From NCBI RefSeq assembly GCF_019423705.1, contig NZ_JAHZAX010000005.1, forward strand, positions 1 to 64,000: a stretch of DNA of 64,000 bases, read 5' to 3'. The first letter of the stretch is position 1, and each line of letters begins with the position of its first letter. Below, piece after piece: positions 33,406 through 41,929 of this stretch. This stretch comes from Ruminococcus sp. GTDB taxonomy: Bacteria > Bacillota > Clostridia > Oscillospirales > Ruminococcaceae. The notes beneath the pieces are model-generated. The model worked only from the letters and a program-made list of their open reading frames with translations, did no database searches and had not been told where the DNA came from. The translations under genes and the position numbers were made by a program.

Positions 33406-34272
33406 ATGAGTATCATCAATGCAATTTTTCAGGCAATAATTCAGGGCTTGACGGAATTTCTTCCTGTTTCAAGCTCGGGACATCTTTCCCTTTATCAGCA
33501 CTTTACAGGCAACAGCGGCGAGGGTGCGCTGTTTTTCACGGCGGTGCTCCATTTAGGCACGCTGGTGGCGGTTTTCGTGGCTTTTCGACAGACCATATGG
33601 TCTATGATAAAAGAGCTGTTTGTGATGATAAAGGATATTTTCACAGGCAAGTTCACACTTAAAAATATGAATCCCGACCGCAGAATGATCGTGATGATGA
33701 TAATTTCCTGCTTCTGCCTTGTGCCGTTCCTGCCGTTCAAGAGCTGGTTCGAGGGCATTGCAGAGGACTCAAGCATTTTCGCCGAGGGACTTTGTTTCCT
33801 TTATACTGCGGCTATCCTTTATATGTCAGACCGCTGCACAAAGGGCAAAAAGACTCCTGCAAACATCACAGGCAAGGACGCTGTTACAGTTGGACTTTTC
33901 CAAGGCGTTGCCCTTTTGCCGGGCGTTTCAAGATCCGGCTCGACTATCTGCGCAGGTCTTTTCTCGGGAATGACAAGAGAGACTGCTGTAAAGTATTCCT
34001 TCATTTTGGGAATACCTGTTATACTTCTCAGCTGCCTCAGCCAAGTAAAGGACGCTGTTTCGACTGGTACTGATATCCAAGTAGGCGCTTGTCTTGTGGG
34101 AATGGTCGTTTCAGCTATCGTCGGACTTGCAGCTATCAAGCTTGTAAACTGGCTGGTAAAGACAGACAAGTTCAAGGTGTTCGCTTACTATACTTTTGTG
34201 CTGGGTATAATCGTGCTGATAATTTCGTTCATCGAGATGTATCTCGGCCATCCTATCACATTCACAAAGTAA
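33406..34272 (+). CDS. uppP: undecaprenyl-diphosphate phosphatase (UppP/BacA)
   Basis: 288 residues with about eight membrane helices. Family signatures are intact: QGLTEFLPVSSSGHLSL (about 13-29) and the second motif LLPGVSRSGSTICAGLFSGM (about 170-190). The enzyme recycles the C55 lipid carrier for peptidoglycan and other envelope polymers and can confer bacitracin tolerance. The ATG follows TTGGAGGACAGCA, 21 nt after the YlzJ-like gene, so it is probably in the same transcript as tepA. A terminator-like hairpin follows at 34369. Confidence 0.96.
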   Translation: MSIINAIFQAIIQGLTEFLPVSSSGHLSLYQHFTGNSGEGALFFTAVLHLGTLVAVFVAFRQTIWSMIKELFVMIKDIFTGKFTLKNMNPDRRMIVMMIISCFCLVPFLPFKSWFEGIAEDSSIFAEGLCFLYTAAILYMSDRCTKGKKTPANITGKDAVTVGLFQGVALLPGVSRSGSTICAGLFSGMTRETAVKYSFILGIPVILLSCLSQVKDAVSTGTDIQVGACLVGMVVSAIVGLAAIKLVNWLVKTDKFKVFAYYTFVLGIIVLIISFIEMYLGHPITFTK

Positions 34273-34368
34273 AAAGTAATTTTGCAGACAAAATATAAAT
34301 ATTGAATAAAAAGGCAGCTCCGCCGATATTTGTGATATATGTGCGGTGCTGCTTATATCCATTTTTAT

Positions 34369-34402
34369 GAAAAAGCTTGAAAATCTCTTTTCAGGCTTTT
34401 TT
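34369..34402 (+). terminator. rho-independent terminator after uppP
   Basis: AAAGC-TGAAAA and TTTTCA-GGCTTT form a stem followed by TTTTTT. Confidence 0.7.
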
Positions 34403-34479
34403 GTGGGTTATTGAGGTATATTCAAAAACGAGGATTTTTGACATTATTCGTTAAAATGGCGAAATTTTATCATAAAATA

Positions 34480-34539
34480 GTAGGGGCGAAAATTGTTGTT
34501 CGACAAGGCTCACAACAATTTGCGTCCTCGACGTCCCAC
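34480..34539. repeat. dispersed palindromic repeat, rearranged copy
   Basis: GTAGGGGCG, inner stem AATTGTTG/CAACAATT around TTCGACAAGGCTCA, then directly GCGTCCTCGACGTCCCA. This joins an inverted enlarged first hairpin to the normal second part, as if the element inverted internally. The rest of the 325-bp gap 34273-34597 has only the uppP terminator. Confidence 0.7.
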
Positions 34540-34597
34540 TCATTGCAAGAATACAAAAATAAAAAACAAGATATCCGAAAGGACTGATAAAATACAA

Positions 34598-37204
34598 ATG
34601 GCAGCCAAGAAAAACGGTGCAAAGTCTGCACAGAACTTCACGAAAAAAACGCAGAGCCAAAGCGCACCGAAAAAGAAAACGGCTTCAAAGCCTGCCGCAA
34701 AACAGAATACAAAGCAGCAGAGCAAGCCTGTGCAGTCGGGTTCGATGAAGGCTGTCAAGGAGAAAGAAAACAGGCGCTTTTGGTCGTACATACTGTTCTT
34801 TTTCGGCATACTTGAGCTGCTTATAACCTTCGTGCAGGGTGACGGCCTTTGGCGCTGGCTGCACAATTTCAACAGAGGAATGTTCGGCATATCGGTGTTT
34901 CTTTTTGCGCCGATGATAATTTATGTTGCGCTTATGATCGCTTCTGATTTCAACCACAACAAGGTCATCGCAAAGGTGGTCGAGGGCAGCGTGCTTATGC
35001 TGCTTATCAGCGGAATGGCGCAGATTTTGCAGGTGGGTTCTGTTGACGGAAGCTCCATTTGGCTAAAGCTGGTGGGACTTTATAACGACGGCGTAAATCT
35101 CCGTGGGGGCGGACTTGCAAGCGCAGTTTTAGGCTGGCCGCTGCTGGCGCTTTTCAAGCGTGTCGGTGCGGCGATAATAATTTTGCTGGTGGCGTTCACT
35201 TTCATTATGCTGCTGACAAATGTCACATTGCCTCAGCTTTTGAAAGCTATCACAAAGCCATTTGTGAAGAGCTATGAAGCGGTGAATGAGGATCGCTTTG
35301 AGAGAGCCGCTCAGCCGCCGAGAGAGCCGAGGGAAAAGAAAGAACCTAAGCGCAACGGCAGGATAGATATTGCGAAATATTATCCCGACGATCTGCCCGA
35401 CCCAGCACCCGAGGTGCTTGTGCCTGTGGGAGATACTGAGGACGAGGAAGAACTTATCGAGGACGTAAATGCGGCGAAGCTCGATATGCCTGTTCACCCT
35501 GTAAAGGCTCCGCTTATAACGCAGGAGAAGCTTGAAGAGACGGCAAAGACCACCGATAACGAAGAGCTCAAGAAGATAATCGAGAACGCTATCGGAGACA
35601 GCAGGGGCGAGGCTAAGGCTGAGGACAGTCAGAGCAAGCCTGCGGTGGTGAATGTTGACAAGAACGGGCAGACCACATTTTTTGAGAAAGACAACAAGAT
35701 ATCGGCGTACGTTTATCCGCCTGTCGATATACTGAAATATGCAAAGAACATAACAGCTGCGGAGGTCGTTCAGCAGGAGATTCAGGAGAAGTCCACAAAG
35801 CTTGTTGAGACGCTGGAGACTTACGGCGCAAAGACGAGGATAGTGGGTATCCATAGAGGTCCGTCCGTTACAAGATACGAGCTTCAGCCTGCGGCAGGCG
35901 TGCGAGTATCAAAAATAACGGGACTTTCGGACGATATCGCTTTGAGCCTTGCGGCGATGAGCGTGCGTATCGAAGCGCCTGTACCGGGCAAGGCCTGCAT
36001 AGGTATCGAAGTGCCGAACGATCATCGTGACACGGTTTCGCTGAGAGAGCTTATCGACAGCGACGAATATCGAAACGCAAAGGGCAAGCTTACATTTGCT
36101 GTGGGCAAGGATATCGAGGGCAACATCGTTATCGGCGATATTGCGAAAATGCCACATATGCTGGTGGCAGGTACTACCGGTTCTGGTAAATCTGTATTTA
36201 CGAACTCGATAATTTTGTCCATACTTTACCACGCTTCGCCGGATGAAGTTAAGCTTATCCTTATCGACCCGAAAAAGGTCGAATTTCCGATATACAACAA
36301 GATACCGCACTTGCTTATCCCTGTTGTTACTGAGCCGTTGAAGGCGGCAGGTGCGCTGGGCTGGGCTGTTAATGAAATGAACAAGCGTTATTTGCTTTTT
36401 GAGGCAAACAATGTTAAAAATCTGCAAGAGTTCAACGAAATGGTGCTCGAGGAGAGAAACAAGCCTGAGGAAGAGCAGGACGAGGTAAGGGCGAAAATGG
36501 ACTTGCTGCCGCAGATAGTTATTGTGGTGGACGAGTTTGCCGACCTTATGATGGCGGCGAGAAGCGAAGTCGAGGATTCAGTTTTGAGGCTGGCGCAGCT
36601 TGCCCGTGCGGCAGGTATTCATATGATAATCGCAACGCAGTCGCCGAGAGCGGACGTGCTGACGGGTCTTATCAAGTCGAATATCCCGTCGAGAGTTTCG
36701 CTGAGCGTATCGAGCAATGTGGATTCACGAGTTATCCTTGATGAGAGCGGCGCTGAGAAGCTTCTCGGAAACGGCGACCTGCTTTACAAGCCTGTGGGCG
36801 TTAAGAAGCCTATCAGAATGCAGAGCGGATATGCGGCCACGGCTGAGATCAGGGCGGTGGTCAACTTTCTAAAGAACGAGCACTCCGCTGAATACAGCGA
36901 CGAAGTTATCCACGAAGTCGAGCAGAACACGCCGCAGCCGAAGGACAAGGAAAGCGGCGGAGCGGACAATGTTTCAGTTAATCCAGACGACGATCTTGTT
37001 AATCAGGCGATATCCATTATCGTGCAGACAAACAACGCTTCAACGGCGTTTTTACAGAGAAAGCTGAAACTCGGTTTCCCGAGGGCGGCAAGGATCATGG
37101 ACGAGATAGAAGAAATGGGCATTATCGGGCCGCAGGAAGGCTCGAAGCCGAGAAAGATAAATATTTCCAAGGAAGAATGGGAAGAAATGCAGGCTAGGAG
37201 ATAG
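34598..37204 (+). CDS. ftsK: DNA translocase FtsK/SpoIIIE
   Basis: 868 residues from the ATG at 34598; an upstream extension to 34493 merely reads through the palindromic repeat. A very basic, Lys/Gln-rich N-terminus (about 1-55) leads into four membrane helices (about 60-200), then an acidic linker. The motor domain (about 370-740) has Walker A MLVAGTTGSGKSVFTNS and Walker B IVIVVDEFADLMM. The C-terminal gamma winged helix (about 795-855, NNASTAFLQRKLKLGFPRAARIM) reads KOPS/SRS-type DNA polarity signals. It pumps chromosomes across the division or sporulation septum. Position after tepA-ylzJ matches spoIIIE of Bacillus. Confidence 0.95.
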   Translation: MAAKKNGAKSAQNFTKKTQSQSAPKKKTASKPAAKQNTKQQSKPVQSGSMKAVKEKENRRFWSYILFFFGILELLITFVQGDGLWRWLHNFNRGMFGISVFLFAPMIIYVALMIASDFNHNKVIAKVVEGSVLMLLISGMAQILQVGSVDGSSIWLKLVGLYNDGVNLRGGGLASAVLGWPLLALFKRVGAAIIILLVAFTFIMLLTNVTLPQLLKAITKPFVKSYEAVNEDRFERAAQPPREPREKKEPKRNGRIDIAKYYPDDLPDPAPEVLVPVGDTEDEEELIEDVNAAKLDMPVHPVKAPLITQEKLEETAKTTDNEELKKIIENAIGDSRGEAKAEDSQSKPAVVNVDKNGQTTFFEKDNKISAYVYPPVDILKYAKNITAAEVVQQEIQEKSTKLVETLETYGAKTRIVGIHRGPSVTRYELQPAAGVRVSKITGLSDDIALSLAAMSVRIEAPVPGKACIGIEVPNDHRDTVSLRELIDSDEYRNAKGKLTFAVGKDIEGNIVIGDIAKMPHMLVAGTTGSGKSVFTNSIILSILYHASPDEVKLILIDPKKVEFPIYNKIPHLLIPVVTEPLKAAGALGWAVNEMNKRYLLFEANNVKNLQEFNEMVLEERNKPEEEQDEVRAKMDLLPQIVIVVDEFADLMMAARSEVEDSVLRLAQLARAAGIHMIIATQSPRADVLTGLIKSNIPSRVSLSVSSNVDSRVILDESGAEKLLGNGDLLYKPVGVKKPIRMQSGYAATAEIRAVVNFLKNEHSAEYSDEVIHEVEQNTPQPKDKESGGADNVSVNPDDDLVNQAISIIVQTNNASTAFLQRKLKLGFPRAARIMDEIEEMGIIGPQEGSKPRKINISKEEWEEMQARR

Positions 37205-37212
37205 GCAGGATT

Positions 37213-38166
37213 ATGGCAGGCAGGAAGAAAAAGAAAAAAGGCTCGGGCGGGCTGGCGGTAGGTCAGCTCAGAAAGGCTGTTGGACTTATAGCAGGCTTTG
37301 TGATACTGCTTTTCTGGCTGCTGGATATGACGGGGATAATATCTTTTGACAGTTTGCTTATCAAAGCAGGCGTTGAGGACAAGCCTGCGGAGCACGCTCA
37401 GACGGAGGTGCATTTTGTTGACGTTGGGCAGGGGGACAGCACTCTTGTGATATCCCAGGGGGAGGCTATGCTCATCGACAGCGGCGACAAGGACGATAAC
37501 AACACTATTGAGAAGTATCTTGAAAAGCAGGGCGTGACGGAGATAAAATATCTTATTGCGACGCACCCGCACGCCGACCATATCGGCGAGATGAGCGAGA
37601 TCATCGACCAATTCGATGTGGACAAGTTTATTATGCCGAAAGTGCCAAAAGAGCAGACGCCGACAACGGCGGTATATGAGAAAATGCTCAAGAGCGCAAA
37701 GAAAAAGGGGCTCAAGATCACTCCGGCAAAGGCGATGGAATTTGAGCTTGGAAGCTGCAAGGTTGAGCTTTTCACCCCTAGCGGAACTTATGATAATCTC
37801 AACGATTATTCAACACTTGTGAAGATAACGGACGGGGACAACAGTTTTCTTATTACTGGTGACTGCGAGACCCCAGAGGAAAAGGACATTTTGAAGCAGG
37901 GTTATGACATATCGGCGAAAGTTTTGAAGGCAGGACATCACGGAAGTTCAACTTCATCTAGTGCGGATTTTCTTAATGTTGTTATGCCGAGATATGCGGT
38001 GATATCCTGCGCAAAAGAGAATAAATACGGTCACCCACACGAGGAGACTGTCACACGGCTGAAAAAGTATGCTTCACACCTTTACATCACCGCCGACAAC
38101 GGCACGGTGGTGTTCCGATCGGACGGCGAGGGGCTGAGCGTTTCAGTCGAAAAGGGGGAGAAATAA
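37213..38166 (+). CDS. ComEC/Rec2-type metallo-beta-lactamase-fold hydrolase
   Basis: 317 residues. A basic N-terminus and one membrane helix (about 20-42) tether an extracellular or periplasm-facing MBL domain. Motifs: VHFVDVGQGDSTLV, ATHPHADHIGEM (HxHxDH near 118-123), LITGDCE and KAGHHGSSTSSS, all as in the C-terminal nuclease-like domain of ComEC. The competence channel itself is absent, so this is the free-standing form found widely in Clostridia. The start is 8 nt after ftsK, hence co-transcribed. The following DUF3006 gene is a regular companion. It probably hydrolyses a nucleic acid or other phosphoester outside the membrane; the substrate is unknown. Confidence 0.88.
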   Translation: MAGRKKKKKGSGGLAVGQLRKAVGLIAGFVILLFWLLDMTGIISFDSLLIKAGVEDKPAEHAQTEVHFVDVGQGDSTLVISQGEAMLIDSGDKDDNNTIEKYLEKQGVTEIKYLIATHPHADHIGEMSEIIDQFDVDKFIMPKVPKEQTPTTAVYEKMLKSAKKKGLKITPAKAMEFELGSCKVELFTPSGTYDNLNDYSTLVKITDGDNSFLITGDCETPEEKDILKQGYDISAKVLKAGHHGSSTSSSADFLNVVMPRYAVISCAKENKYGHPHEETVTRLKKYASHLYITADNGTVVFRSDGEGLSVSVEKGEK

Positions 38167-38170
38167 ATTG

Positions 38171-38386
38171 ATGAAAGAAAAGCTTGTTATCGACAGGATA
38201 GAGGGGGGCTTTGCCGTTTGTCTTGACGACGAGGGGGAGAGCTTTGACATTGCGCTGGCGGACATCGACAGGCCGCAGGAGGGCTTTGTTATAAGGCTTA
38301 GGAGCGGCAAGTATTTCATCGATGAGGAAGAGACGGAGAAGAGAAGAAAAGAGATAAACGCTTTGCAGGACGATCTGTGGGAATGA
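38171..38386 (+). CDS. DUF3006 domain protein
   Basis: 71-72 residues; ATG at 38171 with an adjacent in-frame TTG at 38168, both after GGGGGAG. The pattern VIDRIEGGFAVCLDDEGESFDIALADI, RPQEGFVIRLRSGKYFIDEEETEKRR is the DUF3006 consensus: a small beta-barrel followed by a charged helix. These proteins habitually sit next to ComEC-type MBL hydrolases, as here (5 nt after its stop), suggesting a joint role. No enzymatic residues are evident. It is the last gene of the ftsK unit before an intergenic promoter region. Confidence 0.85.
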   Translation: MKEKLVIDRIEGGFAVCLDDEGESFDIALADIDRPQEGFVIRLRSGKYFIDEEETEKRRKEINALQDDLWE

Positions 38387-38480
38387 CGATATTGTACAAA
38401 TATTTGTACAGATAGATATGATAATTAAGGCGTGGTCGCCTTTAATATATTTGCCTTCGGGCATAGAAGAGGTATAGATT

Positions 38481-39353
38481 ATGGAAAAGGATCTATTTAC
38501 ATTAATAAACGAAAAGCTTTCGGGTCTTTCAAAGGGTCACAAGCTTATCGCAAATTACATTTTATCCCACTATGACAAGGCGGCGTTTATGACGGCGCAG
38601 AAGCTTGGAAAGACTGTGGGAGTAAGCGAATCGACTGTTGTTAGATTTGCGTCAGAGCTTGGTTATGACGGATATCCTGCGCTGCAAAAGGGTTTGCAGG
38701 AGCTTATGCGAAACAAGCTCACCGCTGTTCAGCGTATCGAGGTCACTTCCGATCTTATGAGCGGCGACGATGTGCTTGAAAGGGTGCTTGATCTCGATAT
38801 CGACAAGATAAGGCGGACGCTGGAGGAGACTTCGAGGGAGGACTTCAACAGGGCTGTGGACAAGATAGTTTCCTGCAACACCATTTACATAATGGGCACG
38901 AGAAGTGCGGCTTCTATCGCTTCGTTTTTAAGCTATTATCTTGGACTTATTTTCCCACACGTCAAGCTTGTGCAAAGCACCACAACTTCGGAGCTTTTTG
39001 AAAGGATCATGCGTATCGACAGCAAGGACGTTATGATAGGAATTTCGTTCCCGAGATATTCAAAGCAGACTGTCAAGGCTCTGAAATACGCAAAGAGTAA
39101 TGGTGCCAACGTTATCGCTATCACCGATTCAAAGACTTCGCCTATCGCCAAATATGCGGACAGCTTGCTGCTTGCAAGGAGCGATATGGCTTCATTCGTT
39201 GATTCGCTGGTGGCTCCGCTGAGCCTTATAAATGCGCTTATCGTGGCGGTTTCTATTAGGAATATCGACAGGGTATCGCAGACCTTTGAGAAGCTTGAGC
39301 AGGTTTGGGAAGAGTATGACGTTTATGCAAAGAGCGAGGAAGACACTCAATGA
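38481..39353 (+). CDS. MurR/RpiR family transcriptional regulator
   Basis: 290 residues. N-terminal HTH_6 domain (about 1-80): LTLINEKLSGLSKGHKLIAN..., TAQKLGKTVGVSESTVVRFASELGYDGYPALQ. A SIS sugar-phosphate-binding domain follows (about 110-250): IYIMGTRSAASIASFLSYYL and VIAITDSKTSPIAKYAD. Such regulators respond to phosphosugars, often of cell-wall recycling. The next gene overlaps by 4 nt (ATGA), so it is coupled to the flavoprotein. The ATG follows AGAAGAGGTATAGATT. Confidence 0.92.
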   Translation: MEKDLFTLINEKLSGLSKGHKLIANYILSHYDKAAFMTAQKLGKTVGVSESTVVRFASELGYDGYPALQKGLQELMRNKLTAVQRIEVTSDLMSGDDVLERVLDLDIDKIRRTLEETSREDFNRAVDKIVSCNTIYIMGTRSAASIASFLSYYLGLIFPHVKLVQSTTTSELFERIMRIDSKDVMIGISFPRYSKQTVKALKYAKSNGANVIAITDSKTSPIAKYADSLLLARSDMASFVDSLVAPLSLINALIVAVSIRNIDRVSQTFEKLEQVWEEYDVYAKSEEDTQ

Positions 39354-40585
39354 GAGAATTTGACGTTGTTATCGCCGGCGGCGGTGCGGCAGGGCTTTTC
39401 TGCGCTGTTCAGCTTGGCTGGCTGGGCAAGGGCGTGGGAGTTATCGAGCATAGCGGCGACCTTGGACGGAAGCTGCGCATTACGGGCAAGGGCAGATGCA
39501 ATGTGACGAACAACTGCTCCGCCGATCAGGTGATGAAAAATATACCTAGGAACGGAAAGTTTATGTATTCTGCGCTGAGCAGATTTGCGCCAGAGGATGT
39601 TATGAGCTTTTTTGAATGCCTTGGGGTGGAGCTTAAAACAGAGCGTGGCAACAGGGTATTTCCTGTCAGCGACAATGCGCAGGATATCGTTAAGGCGCTT
39701 GTCAAGGCGGCAAAGGACTGCGGCGTGCAGTTTATTGACGACGATGTGAAAGAGATCATCGTCAAGGACGGCAGGGCTGTGGGGCTTAAATGCGAGAACG
39801 GCGAATACTTTGGAGAAAGCGTTGTTATCGCAACTGGCGGAAAGTCTTATCCTCGGACGGGTTCGACGGGGGACGGATACAGGCTTGCAAAGTCCGTTGG
39901 ACACAAGGTGACAGCGATAACGCCTTCGCTTTGTCCAGTGGTGACTTATGAGCGTGAGGAATGTGCTTCGTCTATGGGGCTATCTCTTAAAAACTGCACG
40001 CTTACTCTCAGAAAAGAGGGGGAGAGCAAGGCGGTCTTTGAAGAGCTTGGCGAAATGCTGTTTACGCATTTTGGTTTGAGCGGGCCGCTGGTGCTGTCGG
40101 CTTCGGCGCATTTGGGCGATCTTAACAAAGAGCGCTGGGCAATGGACATCGACTTGAAGCCGGGGCTTAGTTTTGAACAGCTCGATAACAGGATACTGAG
40201 AGATTTTAATGATTTCCCTAACAGGGATTTTCAAAATTCGCTTAATAAGCTTTTGCCTTCAAAGATAATACCACTTGTGATAAAGCGCAGCGGTATACAG
40301 GGGGACAAGAAGGTCAATCAGATAACCAAGGAGGAGCGTGAGCGCCTTGAGGGAGTTATCAAGAAGCTGACATTTACTGTTAAATGTATGCGACCGATAG
40401 ACGAGGCCATTATCACACGGGGCGGTGTGGACGTGACGGAGATAAGCCCGAAAACAATGGAATCGAAGCTTTGCAAGGGGCTTTATTTCATCGGCGAGGT
40501 CCTTGACGTTGACGCTTACACGGGCGGATTTAATTTGCAGATAGCATTTTCCACGGCTTACAGCTGTGCAAACAATATCGGATAA
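39350..40585 (+). CDS. NAD(P)/FAD-dependent oxidoreductase, HI0933/BaiN family
   Basis: 411 residues. FAD-binding N-terminus FDVVIAGGGAAGLFCAVQLGW (about 4-24), then the family signature LGRKLRITGKGRCNVTNNC (about 38-56), a second FAD motif VVIATGGKSYPRTGSTGDGYRLAKS and C-terminal GGVDVTEISPKTMESKL...GLYFIGEVLDVDAYTGGFNLQ. Members are often called BaiN or YhiN; a bile-acid role has been proposed for some but is not general. The start overlaps the RpiR regulator stop. The following cmk-plsC gene is 12 nt downstream, suggesting one long operon to 43888. Confidence 0.92.
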   Translation: MREFDVVIAGGGAAGLFCAVQLGWLGKGVGVIEHSGDLGRKLRITGKGRCNVTNNCSADQVMKNIPRNGKFMYSALSRFAPEDVMSFFECLGVELKTERGNRVFPVSDNAQDIVKALVKAAKDCGVQFIDDDVKEIIVKDGRAVGLKCENGEYFGESVVIATGGKSYPRTGSTGDGYRLAKSVGHKVTAITPSLCPVVTYEREECASSMGLSLKNCTLTLRKEGESKAVFEELGEMLFTHFGLSGPLVLSASAHLGDLNKERWAMDIDLKPGLSFEQLDNRILRDFNDFPNRDFQNSLNKLLPSKIIPLVIKRSGIQGDKKVNQITKEERERLEGVIKKLTFTVKCMRPIDEAIITRGGVDVTEISPKTMESKLCKGLYFIGEVLDVDAYTGGFNLQIAFSTAYSCANNIG

Positions 40586-40597
40586 GGAGTTTTTAAA

Positions 40598-41929
40598 ATG
40601 GGAATTAACGTTGCGCTTGACGGACCTTCCGGAGCAGGAAAGTCTACCATTGCGAAAGCGGTGGCAAAGAAGCTTGAGTATGTTTATGTTGACACGGGGG
40701 CGATGTATCGCTCTATCGCTTATTACTGTTTGAGCAATGGGGCTGACCTTGCAGAGGCTGAGCAGGTGAAGCCTTTGCTGGGTGAGATATCCATAAAGCT
40801 TTGCTATACGGAGGCAGGGCAGAGGGTTATGCTCAACGATGAGGACGTTTCGGACAAGATAAGGACGCCCGAGATATCAATGGGGGCTTCTAAGGTATCG
40901 GCTATACCGGAAGTGAGAGAGTTTCTGCTTGATCTGCAAAAGGGCATTGCGGCGGAAAACAACATCATTATGGACGGTCGTGACATCGGCACGGTGGTGC
41001 TGCCAAATGCGCAGGTAAAGATATTCCTTACGGCTTCACCAGAGGCGAGGGCTGAGAGACGCTTCAAGGAATTGCAGGAAAAGGGCGACAAGTCTACATA
41101 CGATGAAGTTTTGCAGGATATCATACAGCGTGATTATAATGACACCCACAGGGAGATCGCTCCGCTGAAAAAGGCTGATGACGCTGTTGAAGTTGACACC
41201 ACGAGCTTGAACCTTGAGGAGAGCGTTGAGGCCATTTACAAGGTCATTACGGAAAAGACTAAAAAAAAAGAGCGCAGGCTTAAAGAGATCGCTCCGCTGA
41301 GACCTGTTTCAAAGAGCCATAGGCTGGGACATTTCCATATGTTTTGGTACACGGTGCTGAGATACATCGTTATCGGTATTTATCATATTTATTACAACAT
41401 CACGTTTGAAGGCACGGAGAATATACCGAAGGACGGCGGAAATATTTTCGCTTCAAACCACAGGAGCTATCAAGACCCTGTTTTCATTGCGCTGCCCACG
41501 AGAGTGCCCCTTTCTTATATGGCGAAAGAGGAGCTGTTTCATCAGAACGTGTTCTTTACGCTGCTTATAAAGGCTTTCGGCGCTTTCCCTGTTACGAGAG
41601 GAAAGGGCGACACGCAGGTCATCGATACGTCTATCGAGAAGCTTGAAAAGGGCAGGAACCTTGTTATTTTCCCAGAGGGTACACGTTCAAAGGACGGCAA
41701 GGTCGGCAAGGGCAAGACGGGGGTTGCGCTTATTGCGGCAATGGCTCAGGTGCCTGTTGTGCCTGTTGGTATCAACTTCGAGGGCAAGCTCAAGTTCAGA
41801 AAGAGAGTTATCGTGAGATTCGGCAAGCCTATCATTCCTTCGGAAGTGGGCGTAAATTCAACTGATCCTCACGCTCTCAAGACGATGAAGAATGAAATTA
41901 TGAAAAATATCACGGAGCTGGTACATTAA
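40598..41929 (+). CDS. cmk-plsC: bifunctional cytidylate kinase - 1-acylglycerol-3-phosphate acyltransferase
   Basis: 443 residues in two enzymes. Residues 1-220 are Cmk: P-loop DGPSGAGKSTIAKAVAKKL, YVDTGAMYRS and DGRDIGTVVLP, making CDP from CMP for nucleotide and phospholipid synthesis. After a lysine-rich linker (about 221-240), residues 245-443 are PlsC: NHRSYQDPVF (HX4D), FPVTRGKG and FPEGTRSKDGKVGKGKTG. The fusion brings nucleotide and lipid steps together; in relatives these are adjacent separate genes. Stop TAA is followed directly by the ATG of ispH-rpsA with no spacer. Confidence 0.93.
   Translation: MGINVALDGPSGAGKSTIAKAVAKKLEYVYVDTGAMYRSIAYYCLSNGADLAEAEQVKPLLGEISIKLCYTEAGQRVMLNDEDVSDKIRTPEISMGASKVSAIPEVREFLLDLQKGIAAENNIIMDGRDIGTVVLPNAQVKIFLTASPEARAERRFKELQEKGDKSTYDEVLQDIIQRDYNDTHREIAPLKKADDAVEVDTTSLNLEESVEAIYKVITEKTKKKERRLKEIAPLRPVSKSHRLGHFHMFWYTVLRYIVIGIYHIYYNITFEGTENIPKDGGNIFASNHRSYQDPVFIALPTRVPLSYMAKEELFHQNVFFTLLIKAFGAFPVTRGKGDTQVIDTSIEKLEKGRNLVIFPEGTRSKDGKVGKGKTGVALIAAMAQVPVVPVGINFEGKLKFRKRVIVRFGKPIIPSEVGVNSTDPHALKTMKNEIMKNITELVH

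Noticed and set aside
34493..34597. N-terminal extension of ftsK
   Set aside because: It translates the palindromic repeat and has no ribosome site; MAAKKNGAK at 34598 is the natural basic start.
40598..41929. Internal start for plsC inside the cmk-plsC fusion
   Set aside because: The linker region has no Shine-Dalgarno sequence with an in-frame ATG at a proper distance, unlike the ispH-rpsA junction.
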